A stretch of DNA of 64,000 bases from Kitasatospora cineracea (GCF_003751605.1 NZ_RJVJ01000002.1:1178001-1242000), one strand, 5' to 3'. Counted from the first letter of the stretch, positions 18,968 to 28,692 are shown. The notes: generated by a model from the letters alone, not told the origin. Translations and numbers: made by a program.

Positions 18968-19829
18968 CTAGGATCTTTGTTTTGGATCAGCGGCGGACCA
19001 GATGAAGATGCCTGCGATGTGGAGTCCGGCCTGGTAGACGGTGGCGGTCTTCTCGTAGCGGGTGGCCAGACCCCGCCAGTTCTTCAGGCGGTTGATGCAC
19101 CGTTCGACGGTGTTGCGCTGCTTGTAGGCGTCGCGGTCGAAGGCAGGCGGGCGGCCGCCGTTTCGGCCCTTGCGTTTGCGGTTGGCGACCTGGTCGGCCG
19201 GCTGGAGGATCACCGCCCGGATCCCGCGCCGACGCAGGTGCTGGCGGATGGCCCTCGACGAGTAGGCCCGGTCCGCCAGGACCACGAGAGGTCGGGTCCG
19301 CGGTCGGCCATCGCCCTGGGCACTCGCAAGGCGGCCATGACGTGCTCGAAGGCGGGCGCGTCGCCGGCTTGGCCGGGGGTGAGGTGGAAGCACAGCGGTC
19401 GGCAGCGTCCGTCCGCGGCGAGGTGGATCTTGGTGGTCAGTCCGCCGCGGGAGCGTCCGATGGCGTGATGGTCGGGTTCGTCGGCCGGGGCCCTTTTTTA
19501 CGGGCCCCGGCGGCGTTCTGGTGGGCACGCACGATGGTGGAGTCGACCGAGACGACCCAGTCCAGGTCGCCTTCGTTGTCGGCCTGGGAGAGCAGGGCGG
19601 TGAAGACCCTCTCCCAGGTTCCGTCGATCGCCCAGTTCCTCAGCCGGGTGTAGGCGCCTTTCCAGGAGCCGTATTCGGCGGGCAGGTGTACCCATTGCGA
19701 GCCGGTCTGGAACTTCCAGGCGATCGCGTCGATCACCTGCCGGTGATCGCGCCACCGCCCGCCCCGCCTCGGCGTCCGGTCCGGCAACAACGGCTCTATC
19801 CGCGCCCACTGCGCGTCAGTCAACGGCAC
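18968..19829 (-). pseudogene. IS5-family transposase, frameshifted
   Basis: OrfA (GTG at 19829) gives the N-terminal domain and VSVDSTIVRAHQNAAGARKK. An AAAAAAG slippery run then leads by -1 frameshift to ADEPDHHAIGRSRGGLTTK, as in the family. A second shift near 19315 (after AALRVPR) is not programmed: a single-base loss moves GRPRTRPLVVLADRAYSS and NTVERCINRLKNW into a third frame. The transposase is therefore probably dead. The final TAG comes from the CTAG target. Confidence 0.82.
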
Positions 19830-19865
19830 ACCAGTCCAACGATCGGATGATCCGAGAGAAACGGC
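18972..19865 (-). mobile_element. IS5-family insertion sequence (copy C), inverted relative to copy B
   Basis: The element lies between CTAG at 18968-18971 and CTAG at 19866-19869, with terminal repeats of the form GG(N3)TTT(N5)GGATCA. It is related to copy B at 15972-16867 and in opposite orientation. The two copies bracket the methyltransferase-Shedu gene. Confidence 0.85.
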
Positions 19866-20068
19866 CTAGTCGAGGAGCTCGGGAAGGTGGGCCAGGGGAC
19901 TGCCGTCGTAACCCGGGATCCGGTCCGGATGCATGTCCGCACTGTTCGTCACGGAGTTCATCATGCTGCTGACCTCTGTCATCGCCGTGGGCGGGCGGCC
20001 ATGGGAGGCTGCAACCTTCGTGGCTACCAGAGCGCCATCGCGGTGAACATGATCTTGCGGGACAACCC

Positions 20069-21100
20069 TTACGAGTTGGTGCGTGATAGCGGGTGAGGTG
20101 GCCGCGCTGGTGAGTGGCATGATCGCGGCGTGCAGATCATGGTCAATCGGGCGGTTCTGACGCATCGGCTGTTCACGGGTGTCTCCCGGCGCCATCTGGG
20201 CAGTCTGATCGCCGAGTTGGCCGAGCCGTGGCAGGCCGTAGTCGAGGGAGGCCGCCACAAGGTGCGGGGCGCGGGCCGCGGGCGCCGGCGCCCGTCACCA
20301 ACTCGTCTTCACCGACCGGGTGGTGGCCACCCTGATCCATCTGCGGCACGACCTTCCGCATGCGGTGCTGGGACTGCTGTTCGGCGTTGACCGCTCCACC
20401 GTCACCCAGGCGATCGGGGAGATCCGCACCCTGCTCGCCCGACGGGGCTGCGCGGCCCCCGCCCGGCCCGGTGTGCGCCTGCGGACCTTGGCGGACGTGT
20501 TCGCCTACGCGCAGGCCGAGGGTGTCGAGCTGCGGCTGGACGCCACCGAGATCCAGGTCCGCCGGCCCGTGGCCGGCCGCGGCGGGCGCCGGGCCTTCGT
20601 GTCGGGCAAGAAGAAGCAGAACACGATGAAGGCCACCGTGATCGCCGATCACCTTGGCCGCACCCTGTGGACCGACGCCCTGCGACCAGGGCGGATGCAC
20701 GATGCGACCGCCGCCCGCAACGAAGGCATCGCCGACTGCTTCCGACACTTCCCCGAGGTGGAGGTACTCCTCGACGACGGCTACCTCGGCCTACGGCGCG
20801 ATCACCCCGGTCAGGCGATCACGCCGCTGAGGAAACCGAACAAGAGCGCCCTGGCCGACGTCCACGCCCACTGGGAACAGGCCCGCCACCAGCACTCCTC
20901 CGACCGCATCACCGTCGAACACGCCCTGGCCGACCACAAACGCTGGAAGCAACTCCTGCGCTGGACCCACCGCCGCAACAACCTGCCCGACACCTACCGC
21001 GCCATCGCCGGCCTCGTCTCCGACCGCACCGCCAAGGTGTGAACCACAGCCCTCCGACAGGCGATCCAGCCCTCACCCGCTATCACGCACCAACTCGTAA
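20069..21100 (+). mobile_element. IS5-family (HTH_Tnp_4/DDE_Tnp_4 type) insertion sequence
   Basis: Perfect 28-bp terminal inverted repeats at 20069-20096 and 21073-21100, beginning TTACGAGTTGGTGCG, bound a 1032-bp element with one transposase. On the right it interrupts a DUF4238 coding frame (minus strand, 21101-21297). The left flank does not obviously continue that frame. Confidence 0.9.
20130..21042 (+). pseudogene. IS5-family transposase with frameshift in N-terminal third
   Basis: The N-terminal part (MVNRAVLTHRLFTGVSRRHL through GGRHKVRG) is in one frame. The rest (HQLVFTDRVVATLIHLRHDL onward) is in the +1 frame after a GC-rich stretch near 20280. Catalytic residues are LDATEI (Asp), LLDDGYLG (Asp) and TVEHALADHK (Glu). 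The helix-turn-helix is FGVDRSTVTQAI. The C-terminal two thirds are intact; whether the shift inactivates the element depends on reinitiation at the GTG near 20320. Confidence 0.75.
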
Positions 21101-21297
21101 TAGCCGTGCTCGGCAAGGATGTTGCCGACCATCGCGGGGAACGGCTCGTCGATGGCGGCGGTCCTGCGCACGGTCAGTTCGTGCTGACGGCGGCCGCGGT
21201 GCTCGGCGAACCGCCGCAGGTACATCTGCGGCACCGTGTGGTCCCGGGTCCTCCCGGCTTCGCGCGCCGACTTCTTTCCCGATGAGGCTCTGCCCAA
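21101..21297 (-). pseudogene. DUF4238-family protein, N-terminal fragment
   Basis: The segment TRDHTVPQMYLRRFAEHRG matches the start of DUF4238 proteins, which begin with an H-x-VPQ-x-YLRRF signature. The frame runs from a TTG at 21297 for about 65 residues to the IS at 21100, where it is replaced by IS sequence. Some DUF4238 genes occur in mobile and defence regions; their function is not established. The remaining 200 or so residues were not found on the other side of the IS. Confidence 0.6.
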
Positions 21298-21406
21298 TTG
21301 CCCTCCCGGCTATGCCCGGCCGGCACGCGGTCCCCGGCTGGTCCCTGGCAAGATGGCCCGAAGCATGGCAGGGGCAGGTGGCGGCATCAAGAGGCGCGCA
21401 GCAGAA

Positions 21407-21445
21407 AAGGCCGCTGATCTGGGATTTCTCCCGATCAACGGCCTT
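21407..21445 (-). terminator. Terminator next to the left att copy, probably the original tRNA-Pro terminator
   Basis: A 13-bp stem with one mismatch (AAGGCCGxTGATC and its complement) encloses a loop of about 13 bases. Read on the minus strand it ends in CCTTTTC. It lies 11 bp beyond the 46-bp att repeat, in the position expected for the terminator of tRNA-Pro before the island entered. This supports the view that the chromosome resumes here. Confidence 0.7.
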
Positions 21446-21456
21446 CCGACATCTCT

Positions 21457-21502
21457 GTCGGGACGACAGGATTTGAACCTGCGACCCCTTGACCCCCAGT
21501 CA
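21457..21502. repeat. Left attachment-site copy (46-bp direct repeat of tRNA-Pro 3' part)
   Basis: These 46 bp are identical to 41939-41984 and correspond to tRNA-Pro from the anticodon stem to the 3' end plus two bases. The rest of the tRNA is absent, so this is not a functional tRNA gene. It marks the left junction of the integrated island. Confidence 0.92.
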
Positions 21503-22188
21503 GGAAAGGTTTCCCTATTCCTGCCTGAATTGCGCTCACATGCACGTCATACGTGTGCAGATGAGTGCGCTTCGCGCACCTCGTGCGACGGCGCGCATGA
21601 CGTGTGGTCCCCAGCTGGTCCCCAGCTCAGGGGCTTGACGAAGGGTCCGGGCGGCGTCCATGTCTCAAGGGTAGCGCCGCCCCAGTCGCGGATCCAGTGG
21701 TTCCCGCGGACCATCCAGAAATTTCCCGACAGGACGTCGATGGCTGCCGAGAAGAATTAGGCCGAACCGGCCGAAGGGCAGCCATAGAACGGCCGCTGGA
21801 AATCCCAGAGCCAGCCATTCCCCACAGGCCCACGAGAATTCTCGACGCTCGCCGTGGCACACCCCGAAGACCCGTCAGAGACCCGCCATCACCGCGGCAT
21901 GCGTGCTCCGGGTTGTACGAACCCAACAACCCACGGCCGACCAGCAGACATGCACTCCCGGTCCGCAGCCACTCGTCGCGCGGCGACTCCTTGCGGACCG
22001 ATACCGCGCGATCAAGCAGCCCTACCCACCATCCGCACAGCATGATCACCCTCACGGCGTGTCGCCGGCGCGTGTCCCAGGCGGTCGATCTCGCTGTACT
22101 CCACGCCCCGCCCCGCACGCTCTGCCGCCACGCGCACCACTCCCGCAACTCTGGACACGCCATCACCACTTGGTTCGAGGAGGAGCCC
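21503..22188. other. Non-coding stretch between left att copy and first integrase
   Basis: The 686 bp after the att copy are poor in convincing codon use and more A+T-rich than the chromosome. No protein family was recognised in either strand. It probably holds the integrase promoter. Open frames here lack conserved-looking sequence. Confidence 0.5.
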
Positions 22189-23436
22189 ATGGCGCAGTGT
22201 CCCAAGCGTGGTCGGGTGTACCGCAGGTGCGGGTGTAAAGACAGCAACACCGGGAAGCAGCTGGGTTCGTGGTGTCCGCGGCTGGCCGCCGATACCGCGC
22301 ACGGGCGGTGGACGTACGCGGTGGACCTGGCGAGGGAGGACGGCAAGCGTCGAACTCGGCGGCGGGGCGGGTTCGCCAGCCGGGCGGAGGCGGCCCGGGA
22401 GATGGCGCGGGTGCTGGATGCCGAGTACTGGGGCGTGTACGAGGACCGGACGCTGCGCGTCGGGGTGTTCCTGTACGAGTGGCTGGAGGCGAAGCGGCCG
22501 GCGCTGGCCCCGAACACCTGGGCTGGCTACCGGGCGTGCATCGAGCGCGACCTGGTCCCGGCGTTCGGCGGCATGCTGCTGCTCGACCTGCGGCCCAAGC
22601 ACATCGACGCCTGGGTGAGCAGGCAGCTCGCCGCCGGCCGCGGGCGCACCACCGTCCACCACGCGGTGGCCATGCTGCGAGGCGCCCTGAACCACGCCGT
22701 GCGAACGTGGCGGCTGCGCTACAACCCGGCCAAGCACTCCGTCCCCGCCAAGCCCCGCGCCGCGGTGCGCACCTGCTGGACCCCTGACCAGGCCGCAGCG
22801 TTCCTCCGCCACAACGCGGAGCACTACGCCGACCGGCTCACCCACCTGTTCGAGGTCATGCTCGGCACCGGCATGCGCCGCGGCGAAATCCTCGCCCTGC
22901 ACTGGTCCGACGTGCACCTCATGGACCGCAAGCTCTACGTCCGCTGGACGCTGACGGCCGTGAACAACGGCAAGGTCCACCTCGGTGAGCCCAAGACCGA
23001 GGCCAGCCGTGCCTGGGTTAGCCTCGCTCCCAGAGCCATGGCCGCGCTCCACCGCCAGGCCAACCTTCAGATGGCCGCACATGCCGACGGGCGCCTCGAA
23101 GGCCTGGTCTTCGCACGCCCGGACGACTCGCCGCTTCGCCCGCAGTGGGTCCTCGACCAGCTCCGCAAACGCACCGCCGAACTCGACCTGCCGAAGATCG
23201 GCCTTCACGACCTGCGACACACCCCAGCCAGCATCATGATCGCCGCTGGCATCCCTCTCGCCGTCGTCTCCAAGACCCTGCGCCACTCCAACCTCGCCAT
23301 CACTGTTGACCTCTACGGACACCTCCTCAAGGACTCCGCCGACGAAGCCGTCACAGCACTCTCTATCGCCCTTGACCGTGCCGACGCGCTACTGGCTGAT
23401 CAGGCAAGTGGCGGCGTCTTCCAGCGGGCAGCGTGA
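22189..23436 (+). CDS. int: Tyrosine site-specific recombinase (integrase), left end of island
   Basis: This 415-residue integrase starts at ATG 22189 after GAGGAGGAG; a longer upstream frame lacks a family-like sequence. The N-terminus has a Cys cluster (YRRCGCKDS and SWCP) and an arm-binding region. Next come a SAM-like core-binding domain (LAPNTWAGYRACIERDLVPAFG) and the catalytic domain with Arg in GTGMRRGEILALHW, the HxxR box HDLRHTPAS and the nucleophile in VDLYGHLL. All catalytic positions are present. It lies about 690 bp inside the left att copy and reads away from it, which is unusual because the second integrase lies beside the tRNA. Confidence 0.93.
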   Translation: MAQCPKRGRVYRRCGCKDSNTGKQLGSWCPRLAADTAHGRWTYAVDLAREDGKRRTRRRGGFASRAEAAREMARVLDAEYWGVYEDRTLRVGVFLYEWLEAKRPALAPNTWAGYRACIERDLVPAFGGMLLLDLRPKHIDAWVSRQLAAGRGRTTVHHAVAMLRGALNHAVRTWRLRYNPAKHSVPAKPRAAVRTCWTPDQAAAFLRHNAEHYADRLTHLFEVMLGTGMRRGEILALHWSDVHLMDRKLYVRWTLTAVNNGKVHLGEPKTEASRAWVSLAPRAMAALHRQANLQMAAHADGRLEGLVFARPDDSPLRPQWVLDQLRKRTAELDLPKIGLHDLRHTPASIMIAAGIPLAVVSKTLRHSNLAITVDLYGHLLKDSADEAVTALSIALDRADALLADQASGGVFQRAA

Positions 23437-24193
23437 TCTACCCGCTCTGCCGGCTCGTAGGTTGCGTTGTCGGCCTCGATCATTCGCAGTGGCTTCCGGG
23501 CCCAGCGGCCCCAAGTCGACATCCGCTGTGCCGGTACCGCAGCATCGCCGATGTCCACAACCTCGCATGGAAGCTCGCCGCCGTCTTCTGCGGGCGGGCG
23601 GACGAAACCTGCCGGATACATACCAGGACGAGCGTCGCCTTCCGCCATCACCGCCTCGGGCGCCAACGCCCGAGCCATGACCCCGACGCCTCCTCCCCCA
23701 TCTCGACTGGACCTCTGGCTCCTGCTGGAGGCACTGATCAAGGCGATGCTGCCGCACTCCTTCCGCCCCGGCGTCGAGGGCGCCCAACCGACCTCGTCCG
23801 TCCGTGTACCGGGGCCGGGCAGCCAAGCTCGTCGCCGGAATCACCCTGGGCCGGTCGCGGACTGTGGAGGGCGACGCCGCACACCTCGCCGCCGGGGTCC
23901 GGCTGTGCCTGCTGTCGTTCGGCGTGCGTAACGGCAGCCAGGCCCTCGGCAGCCTGCTGCTGCAGCGCACGCCCGACGGCACCACGGCCCTCGCTTGGCG
24001 CAGCCGCGGCAAGAACGTGCCGTCCACCCGATCGTCCCGCCCACACCGGTCTTCTATGACGGGCAGGAGCCGCAGATCGCCACCAGGCCCGCCTCTGCTA
24101 CCGCACGGCCCCGCGGTGCGGCCAGGACGCCTACAGACTGCGCGACCATGACGCCGCCCTGCTGAAGGCCGTCATCGCCCCTGCGACCGCGGG
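23437..24193. other. Degenerate region with relics, no intact gene
   Basis: The 757 bp hold broken coding sequence. One relic of an FAD monooxygenase is described separately. A stretch ending near 24180 reads ARLCYRTAPRCGQDAYRLRDHD in one frame and looks like the end of another lost gene. I found no open frame with consistent family features. Confidence 0.5.
23536..23665 (+). pseudogene. Relic of an FAD-dependent aromatic monooxygenase
   Basis: Translation gives DVHNLAWKLAAVFCGRAD, then one frame over LPDTYQDERRLP. Together these match the C-terminal part of the FAD-binding domain in PheA/TfdB-type hydroxylases, which typically read DAHNLAWKLAAVLRG...LLDTYxxERRP. At least one indel separates the two pieces and the rest of the roughly 500-residue protein is missing. 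Confidence 0.6.
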
Positions 24194-24874
24194 TCAGTAG
24201 CGGATCTCGACGGCCCGCCCGCCGGCGTCCAGCTGGGGGACGGCGGGGACGCTCTTGCTGGCCCCGGTGGCGATGCGGTGGGCGGACCAGGCGGCAGCGG
24301 CGGCGTCCAGGACGTCGTCGACCGGCACCCGGTCCGCCTCGCCGAGCGCGTCGGGGAGGCCGATGCCCGCGTCGGCGAGCAGGTTCCGGCGGAGCATCTG
24401 GCCGCGCCAGGTCTTCTTAGGGAACAGCAGCGGCGTCCTGCCCGCCAGGGCAAAGAACGACACCTCGGGATGGACCTCGAAGACCCTCGCGGGATCGGCG
24501 GTCCAGCACGCGCGGGCCTCCAGCAGCTTGTCCCGCAGGGCCCACGCCTGAGCGCTGAGCCCGCTTCCGGTGAGCTGCCGGCAGACCTCGGACGCGTCGG
24601 CGTGGGTGGCCTCCTGCCACGCGGCCTCCGGCGCCACCATGAACACGCTGCTGCGGCGGGCACCGAGCAGGTCCTTCGCACCGTGGTCGGCATCCCGCCA
24701 CTTCTCGCCCATGAGTCCCAACGGCATGTCCACCGCGACGACCCGGGCCTGCGGCGTCCGGGCGATCAGCGTTTCCAGCCTGACGTCCACGACACCACCC
24801 GCGTAGCGGCCGTCCACCAGCCTGATGCCCACCCAGCCCAGCTTGCCGCAAGCATCGACGCCAACGACCTCCAT
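24194..24874 (-). CDS. DUF429 family protein (predicted RNase H-like nuclease)
   Basis: This 226-residue protein starts VVGVDACGKLGWVGIRL, the conserved DUF429/COG4923 opening whose Asp sits at the RNase H-fold active site. VVAVDMPLGL follows, then an acidic segment FEVHPEVSFFAL with the family's HPE motif, and finally DDVLDAAAAAW. The family is predicted to be an RNase H-like nuclease; its biological substrate is unknown. The frame is intact. It stands alone between two degenerate stretches, so no operon partner is evident. Confidence 0.82.
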   Translation of the reverse strand: MEVVGVDACGKLGWVGIRLVDGRYAGGVVDVRLETLIARTPQARVVAVDMPLGLMGEKWRDADHGAKDLLGARRSSVFMVAPEAAWQEATHADASEVCRQLTGSGLSAQAWALRDKLLEARACWTADPARVFEVHPEVSFFALAGRTPLLFPKKTWRGQMLRRNLLADAGIGLPDALGEADRVPVDDVLDAAAAAWSAHRIATGASKSVPAVPQLDAGGRAVEIRY

Positions 24875-25780
24875 CAGGACTCCTGTCGTCCGTACGGCCG
24901 GCCGGTGATCACGTCCCGTGCCGGTTGACCGCTCCGTCCGCCGTCACCTCGTAGACGGTGATGCCCAGCCTGTCACGGACGGGTTCCGGAGCGCGAAGTG
25001 CGGTTCGGACAGCGGACGTTGGGACGACGGGGGCGTGCCGCGCGCCCGCGCCCTATGCTGTCAGCCGGCGCAGCAGCTGCCCGTAAGCGCTGTCGGCGTC
25101 GATGCCGGGATCCTTCGTCACCCGGCCTCCCAGCCGCAGCGACCGCTACCGCTCCACCGCGGTCCTCACGAGCGCGAGGAACCCGAAGGACTTCATCGCC
25201 TCCGACTCCGACGGCAGCCCCGGCTCGTCCGCCCCGAGGGCCGCATCGCCTGGCACTCCACCGACCCGACAACCGGCCCCACCACCGTCGGCCCTCCGAA
25301 CAGGGCCGCAGCCCTCGACACTGCCCGGGTGCTGTACCGGTGGCGGGTGAACCGGATCCTCGCCGACCCGGCCTGCACTACTACCGCCGGTCGCAGGCGT
25401 ACCGTGCGGCACCCACGGGGGCGGAGTTGACGCGGAGGGCCGTGTTGATCACGTCTCGCCCGGAAGGCCGGCATCGTGCAGGAGGTCACTGCCGGGCCGC
25501 GTCGGACCTGGCCGGCTGCTGCTGCCCGAGCGGCACGTGCTGCAGTCCCGTGCTCAACAGGGGCTGATGGTCAACCACTTGAGAGGCGAGGCAGCTCGCC
25601 CCGTGGGCCAGTGACCGCTGGCTGCCCCGCTCCGACCGCGGCGCGGCCAGCCGCGCCCGGCGGAAGGGCCGCCTGTCAAAACTCCGGGCTGGAGGCGAAG
25701 CGGGGAAGCGGCGGCAGCGGGCGACTCGTCGGAGGCACCTCGTAGGGTCTGTGCAAGGACCAACTGATGAGGAATAGATC
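24875..25780. other. 906-bp region without an intact gene
   Basis: Only fragments are visible. On the minus strand near 24914-25005 a frame reads VRDRLGITVYEVTADGAV before a stop, which looks like a gene 3' end without its body. A second minus-strand fragment near 25060-25120 reads DADSAYGQLLRRL. Plus-strand frames near 25230-25400 have partly coding-like sequence but are interrupted. A purine-rich ribosome site (GAGGA) at the right end belongs to the next gene. Confidence 0.45.
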
Positions 25781-27061
25781 ATGGCCAAGACCTGGCACGA
25801 ACGCATGGCGGAGTTCCGCGCTCGCCAATGGCGCAAGGACCCAGCGCTCCGGGAAGCGCTGTCGTTGACTCGAGACAAGTTGATCATTGAGCGACGATGG
25901 GACTATGCCGATGCGGTCGGCATGCCGTTCAACGACGCCTGGACGGACGGCCAGGTCTGGGCCTTGGCGCAGATCCACATGTGGATCTGCGACGGCTTAT
26001 TGAAAGTGTTCAGGGTCGAGGTCGGCGCCACCCCGGGAGCGGACAAGGACCGGGAGGGAAATCGCGCAAAGCTGGCTGCTGGCCTTCCTGAGAACTTTAC
26101 GCCAGAGGTCTATCCCGGCCCGGGGCATTCGGACGCGGGCGATGGGATTTTGACCTGGCGTGAGGATCATTTCACGTGGCTGATGCCCCTGGAAATCGGT
26201 TACACGATGGCCTCCCGGACATTCATTCACCTGCATGACCACGGTGTCATCGCCCGGTGGCCCTACGGGTCCGAGGATGTATGGGTCATGCATTTCAGCT
26301 CAGCTGAGGACTGGGACAACATCCGCAACCCGCGAGGGGGAAAGCTGGACCGGATGCTCTCAGGCGATCTGACCGAGGCCGACCTCGATCCCTGTTGGGA
26401 CGAGGACGCAAATCTGGTGGGTCTTCGAATCTGGGAGACCGAAACGATGCTGAAGGTCAGCACCACGATCCGGGACCAGGGCGGAATTGGTTACTCCTCG
26501 CCTGGGGGAACCACCGGGGTGCGGGGCGAGGACGCGATGCCGTCGTGGCGCTCCGACGTGGCTGCCTGGCTTGAGTCGGAGTTTCCCCACCGCTCGTACA
26601 TCGAAATGGTCATTGCAGAGCTCGGCCCGATACGAATCGGCGCAAACATCAGCTACGCGCCTTCGTACGGGCGGGATCCACATCTATCCCGCGTGCCGAA
26701 AGCCACGATCCGATTGACGCCGGCTCCACTACCGCACAATTACGAATTCTTCGGCCACGCTTTGGTCTGGGGCGCCGTGAACGGTTGGCGCTGGATCAGA
26801 ACAACTTGGGGCCCCAGAGGCCAGGAGACTCACGAGGCACACCCGCTGGTCGACGAGGTTCTGGCGATGCCCGCCGAGGCAGCACATGCGATCAGGCAGC
26901 TGGCCGACGGCAATACGGAGTCGTTGCCCCTGAAGGCCAGGTCGCTCCCAGTTGACGCTCTCTCTGTCACGCCAGCACTGGAAGCAGCCGCGCAGCTCTG
27001 GGACGTCGATACCAGGACCATGGCATTCCTTCAATCATGGTCCGCACCTCGGAAGGATTGA
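25781..27061 (+). CDS. Unrecognised 426-residue island protein
   Basis: I do not recognise the family. ATG 25781 follows GAGGA at a normal distance. The protein is soluble, rich in Trp and acidic residues, with no membrane segment or nucleotide-binding motif. The N-terminus (TWHERMAEFRARQWRK) is helical. The middle has several HxH-like pairs (FIHLHDHGV), and the region around 260-310 (SWRSDVAAWLESEFPHRSYIEM) may be a separate domain. Composition is lower in G+C than the chromosome. The next feature downstream is an IS3 element. A role in defence is possible only by location. Confidence 0.7.
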   Translation: MAKTWHERMAEFRARQWRKDPALREALSLTRDKLIIERRWDYADAVGMPFNDAWTDGQVWALAQIHMWICDGLLKVFRVEVGATPGADKDREGNRAKLAAGLPENFTPEVYPGPGHSDAGDGILTWREDHFTWLMPLEIGYTMASRTFIHLHDHGVIARWPYGSEDVWVMHFSSAEDWDNIRNPRGGKLDRMLSGDLTEADLDPCWDEDANLVGLRIWETETMLKVSTTIRDQGGIGYSSPGGTTGVRGEDAMPSWRSDVAAWLESEFPHRSYIEMVIAELGPIRIGANISYAPSYGRDPHLSRVPKATIRLTPAPLPHNYEFFGHALVWGAVNGWRWIRTTWGPRGQETHEAHPLVDEVLAMPAEAAHAIRQLADGNTESLPLKARSLPVDALSVTPALEAAAQLWDVDTRTMAFLQSWSAPRKD

Positions 27062-27318
27062 CAGCCTGGAATTCTCGCACCCCGCGCGTCTGCGACATTA
27101 CGGCGTAGAATCGAGAGGCGACCGAAAGTAGCCGGAATACATGTCCACCGCGCCACGCGGCCGCCTCAAAGCGCAGTCCTCCCTGTCGTCCACGGTGCCT
27201 TTACGACCCGGCCCGGGACGCACCCTGAGGGGCAGCGCCGCCGGAGACTCAAAGGCATGAACAAGGGATCGTGTCGGTGCGACGCGACGAGGCAGCGGCA
27301 CGACCTCTGAGCTTGCTC

Positions 27319-28571
27319 CGCTTTGACGGACACCGTGGTTGCGGTGGTCAGGCCGCCAGCACGGTCTCGTATTCGGCGGGGCTGCGGTAGCCGAGGCTGC
27401 TGTGCAGCCTTCGTATGTGGTACCAGCCCTCGATCCACTCGAAGATCGCGGTCCGGGCTGCTGCTCGGCTGGGCCAGGGCCGGTCGCCTAGCAACTCTCG
27501 CTTCAGCGTCGCGAAGAAGGACTCGGCGAGCAAGTTGTCCCAGCACTGGCCGGTGCGGCCGACTGACAGTAGAACGTTGAACTCGCTTGCCAAGACGGCG
27601 AATTTGCGACTGGTGTATTGACAGCCGCGATCGGAGTGAAAGACCACCGGCTTGGTCGGGCGGCGGGTGCGGCAGGCGGCCCGCAGGGCGTCGGCGACCA
27701 GCTCGGTCCGCAGGTGGTCGGCGGTGGCCCAGCCGACCACGCGGCGGGAGGCGATGTCGATGACGGTGGCCAGGTAGGGCCAGCCCTCGTCGGTGGGGAT
27801 ATAGGTGATGTCGCCGCACCAACGCGTGTCGATCGCCTGCGGGTCGGGCTGGAAGCCCCGCAGGACCAGGTCCGGACGGGCGCCAGCGTGCGGATCGGGG
27901 ATCGCGGTGCGCTGGCGGCGTCCGCGGTGGCGGCCCTGCAGGCCGGATCGGCGCATCAGCCGGGCGATGCGGCGGCGCCCGCACCGCTCGCCTTAGCGCT
28001 GGAGCGCGGCATGAACGCGCGGGGATCCGTAGCTGCCCCGCGAGCTCTGGTGGACCTCGGCGATCTTCTCGGTCAGTTCCGCGTCGCGGACCGCGCGGGG
28101 GCCGGGTATGGCAGTGCGGCGGGCGTAGAAGGCGGCACGGGAGACCTGCAGCAGCTCACACGCCCGTTTGACGCTGTGACCCGCCTGCTTCTCCGCCTCG
28201 ATGAACGGGTGGGTCTCCTGAGCGAGGAAAGCCGTCGCACGCTTGAGAATATCCACGTCCTCCCGCAGGCGGCGGTTCTCTCGCCGCAGCCTCGCCAGTT
28301 CCTCGCGCTCGTCGCCGGTCAGACCGTCGCGTTCGCCGGCGTCGACCTCGGCCTGCCCGACCCAGTCGCGCCCCGCGGTCTCGGTCAGGTCGAAGTCTTT
28401 GGCGACCTGACCGACCGAGCGGTCCCCGCGCCGGCACAGCTCGACGATCTCTGCCTTGAAGTCCGGAGTGAACGAGCGGCGAGGGCGTGGCTTCTTCTTC
28501 CCCATGCTCTCCATGACGGACATCATCCTTAACGGGGCCGAAGCCCCTGATCAGGGGTGTCCGTCAAAGCG
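27319..28571 (-). mobile_element. IS3-family insertion sequence (second type)
   Basis: Inverted repeats sharing CGCTTTGACGGACACC lie at 27319-27334 and 28556-28571, giving an element of about 1.25 kb. It differs in sequence and ends from the IS3 element at 11871-13160. Its right end lies 121 bp upstream of the Clp-N-like/kinase operon and could supply or disturb its promoter. Confidence 0.87.
27348..28526 (-). pseudogene. IS3-family transposase, OrfA and OrfB in one frame, broken by a stop
   Basis: The frame from 28526 gives the OrfA helix-turn-helix (FTPDFKAEIVELCRRGDRSV), the coiled-coil LARLRRENRRLREDVDILKR and the start of OrfB (SVKRACELLQVSRAAFYARR). It then meets TAA at 27993-27995, where the context (ALQR, stop, GERCGRRRIARLMR) indicates a CAA-to-TAA change. 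The same frame continues with the DDE core (CGDITYIP, HSDRGCQY, LAESFFATLK) to 27348. Two features are unusual: OrfA and OrfB share one frame, and one nonsense codon breaks it. Confidence 0.82.
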
Positions 28572-28692
28572 AATCAAGGCCACCCAGGGGCTCACCACGG
28601 CCTGCCCTCACTCCGCTCCAGGAGCGGCGACACCGCAGCTCGCCGAGTAGCGTTGAGATGTCGGCTTCGCCATCCTCCCCCTGGGAGTAGCG

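Noticed and set aside
21457..21530. A second tRNA-Pro gene
   Set aside because: Only the 3' 44 bases match. The acceptor 5' strand and D-arm are missing, so it is an att copy.
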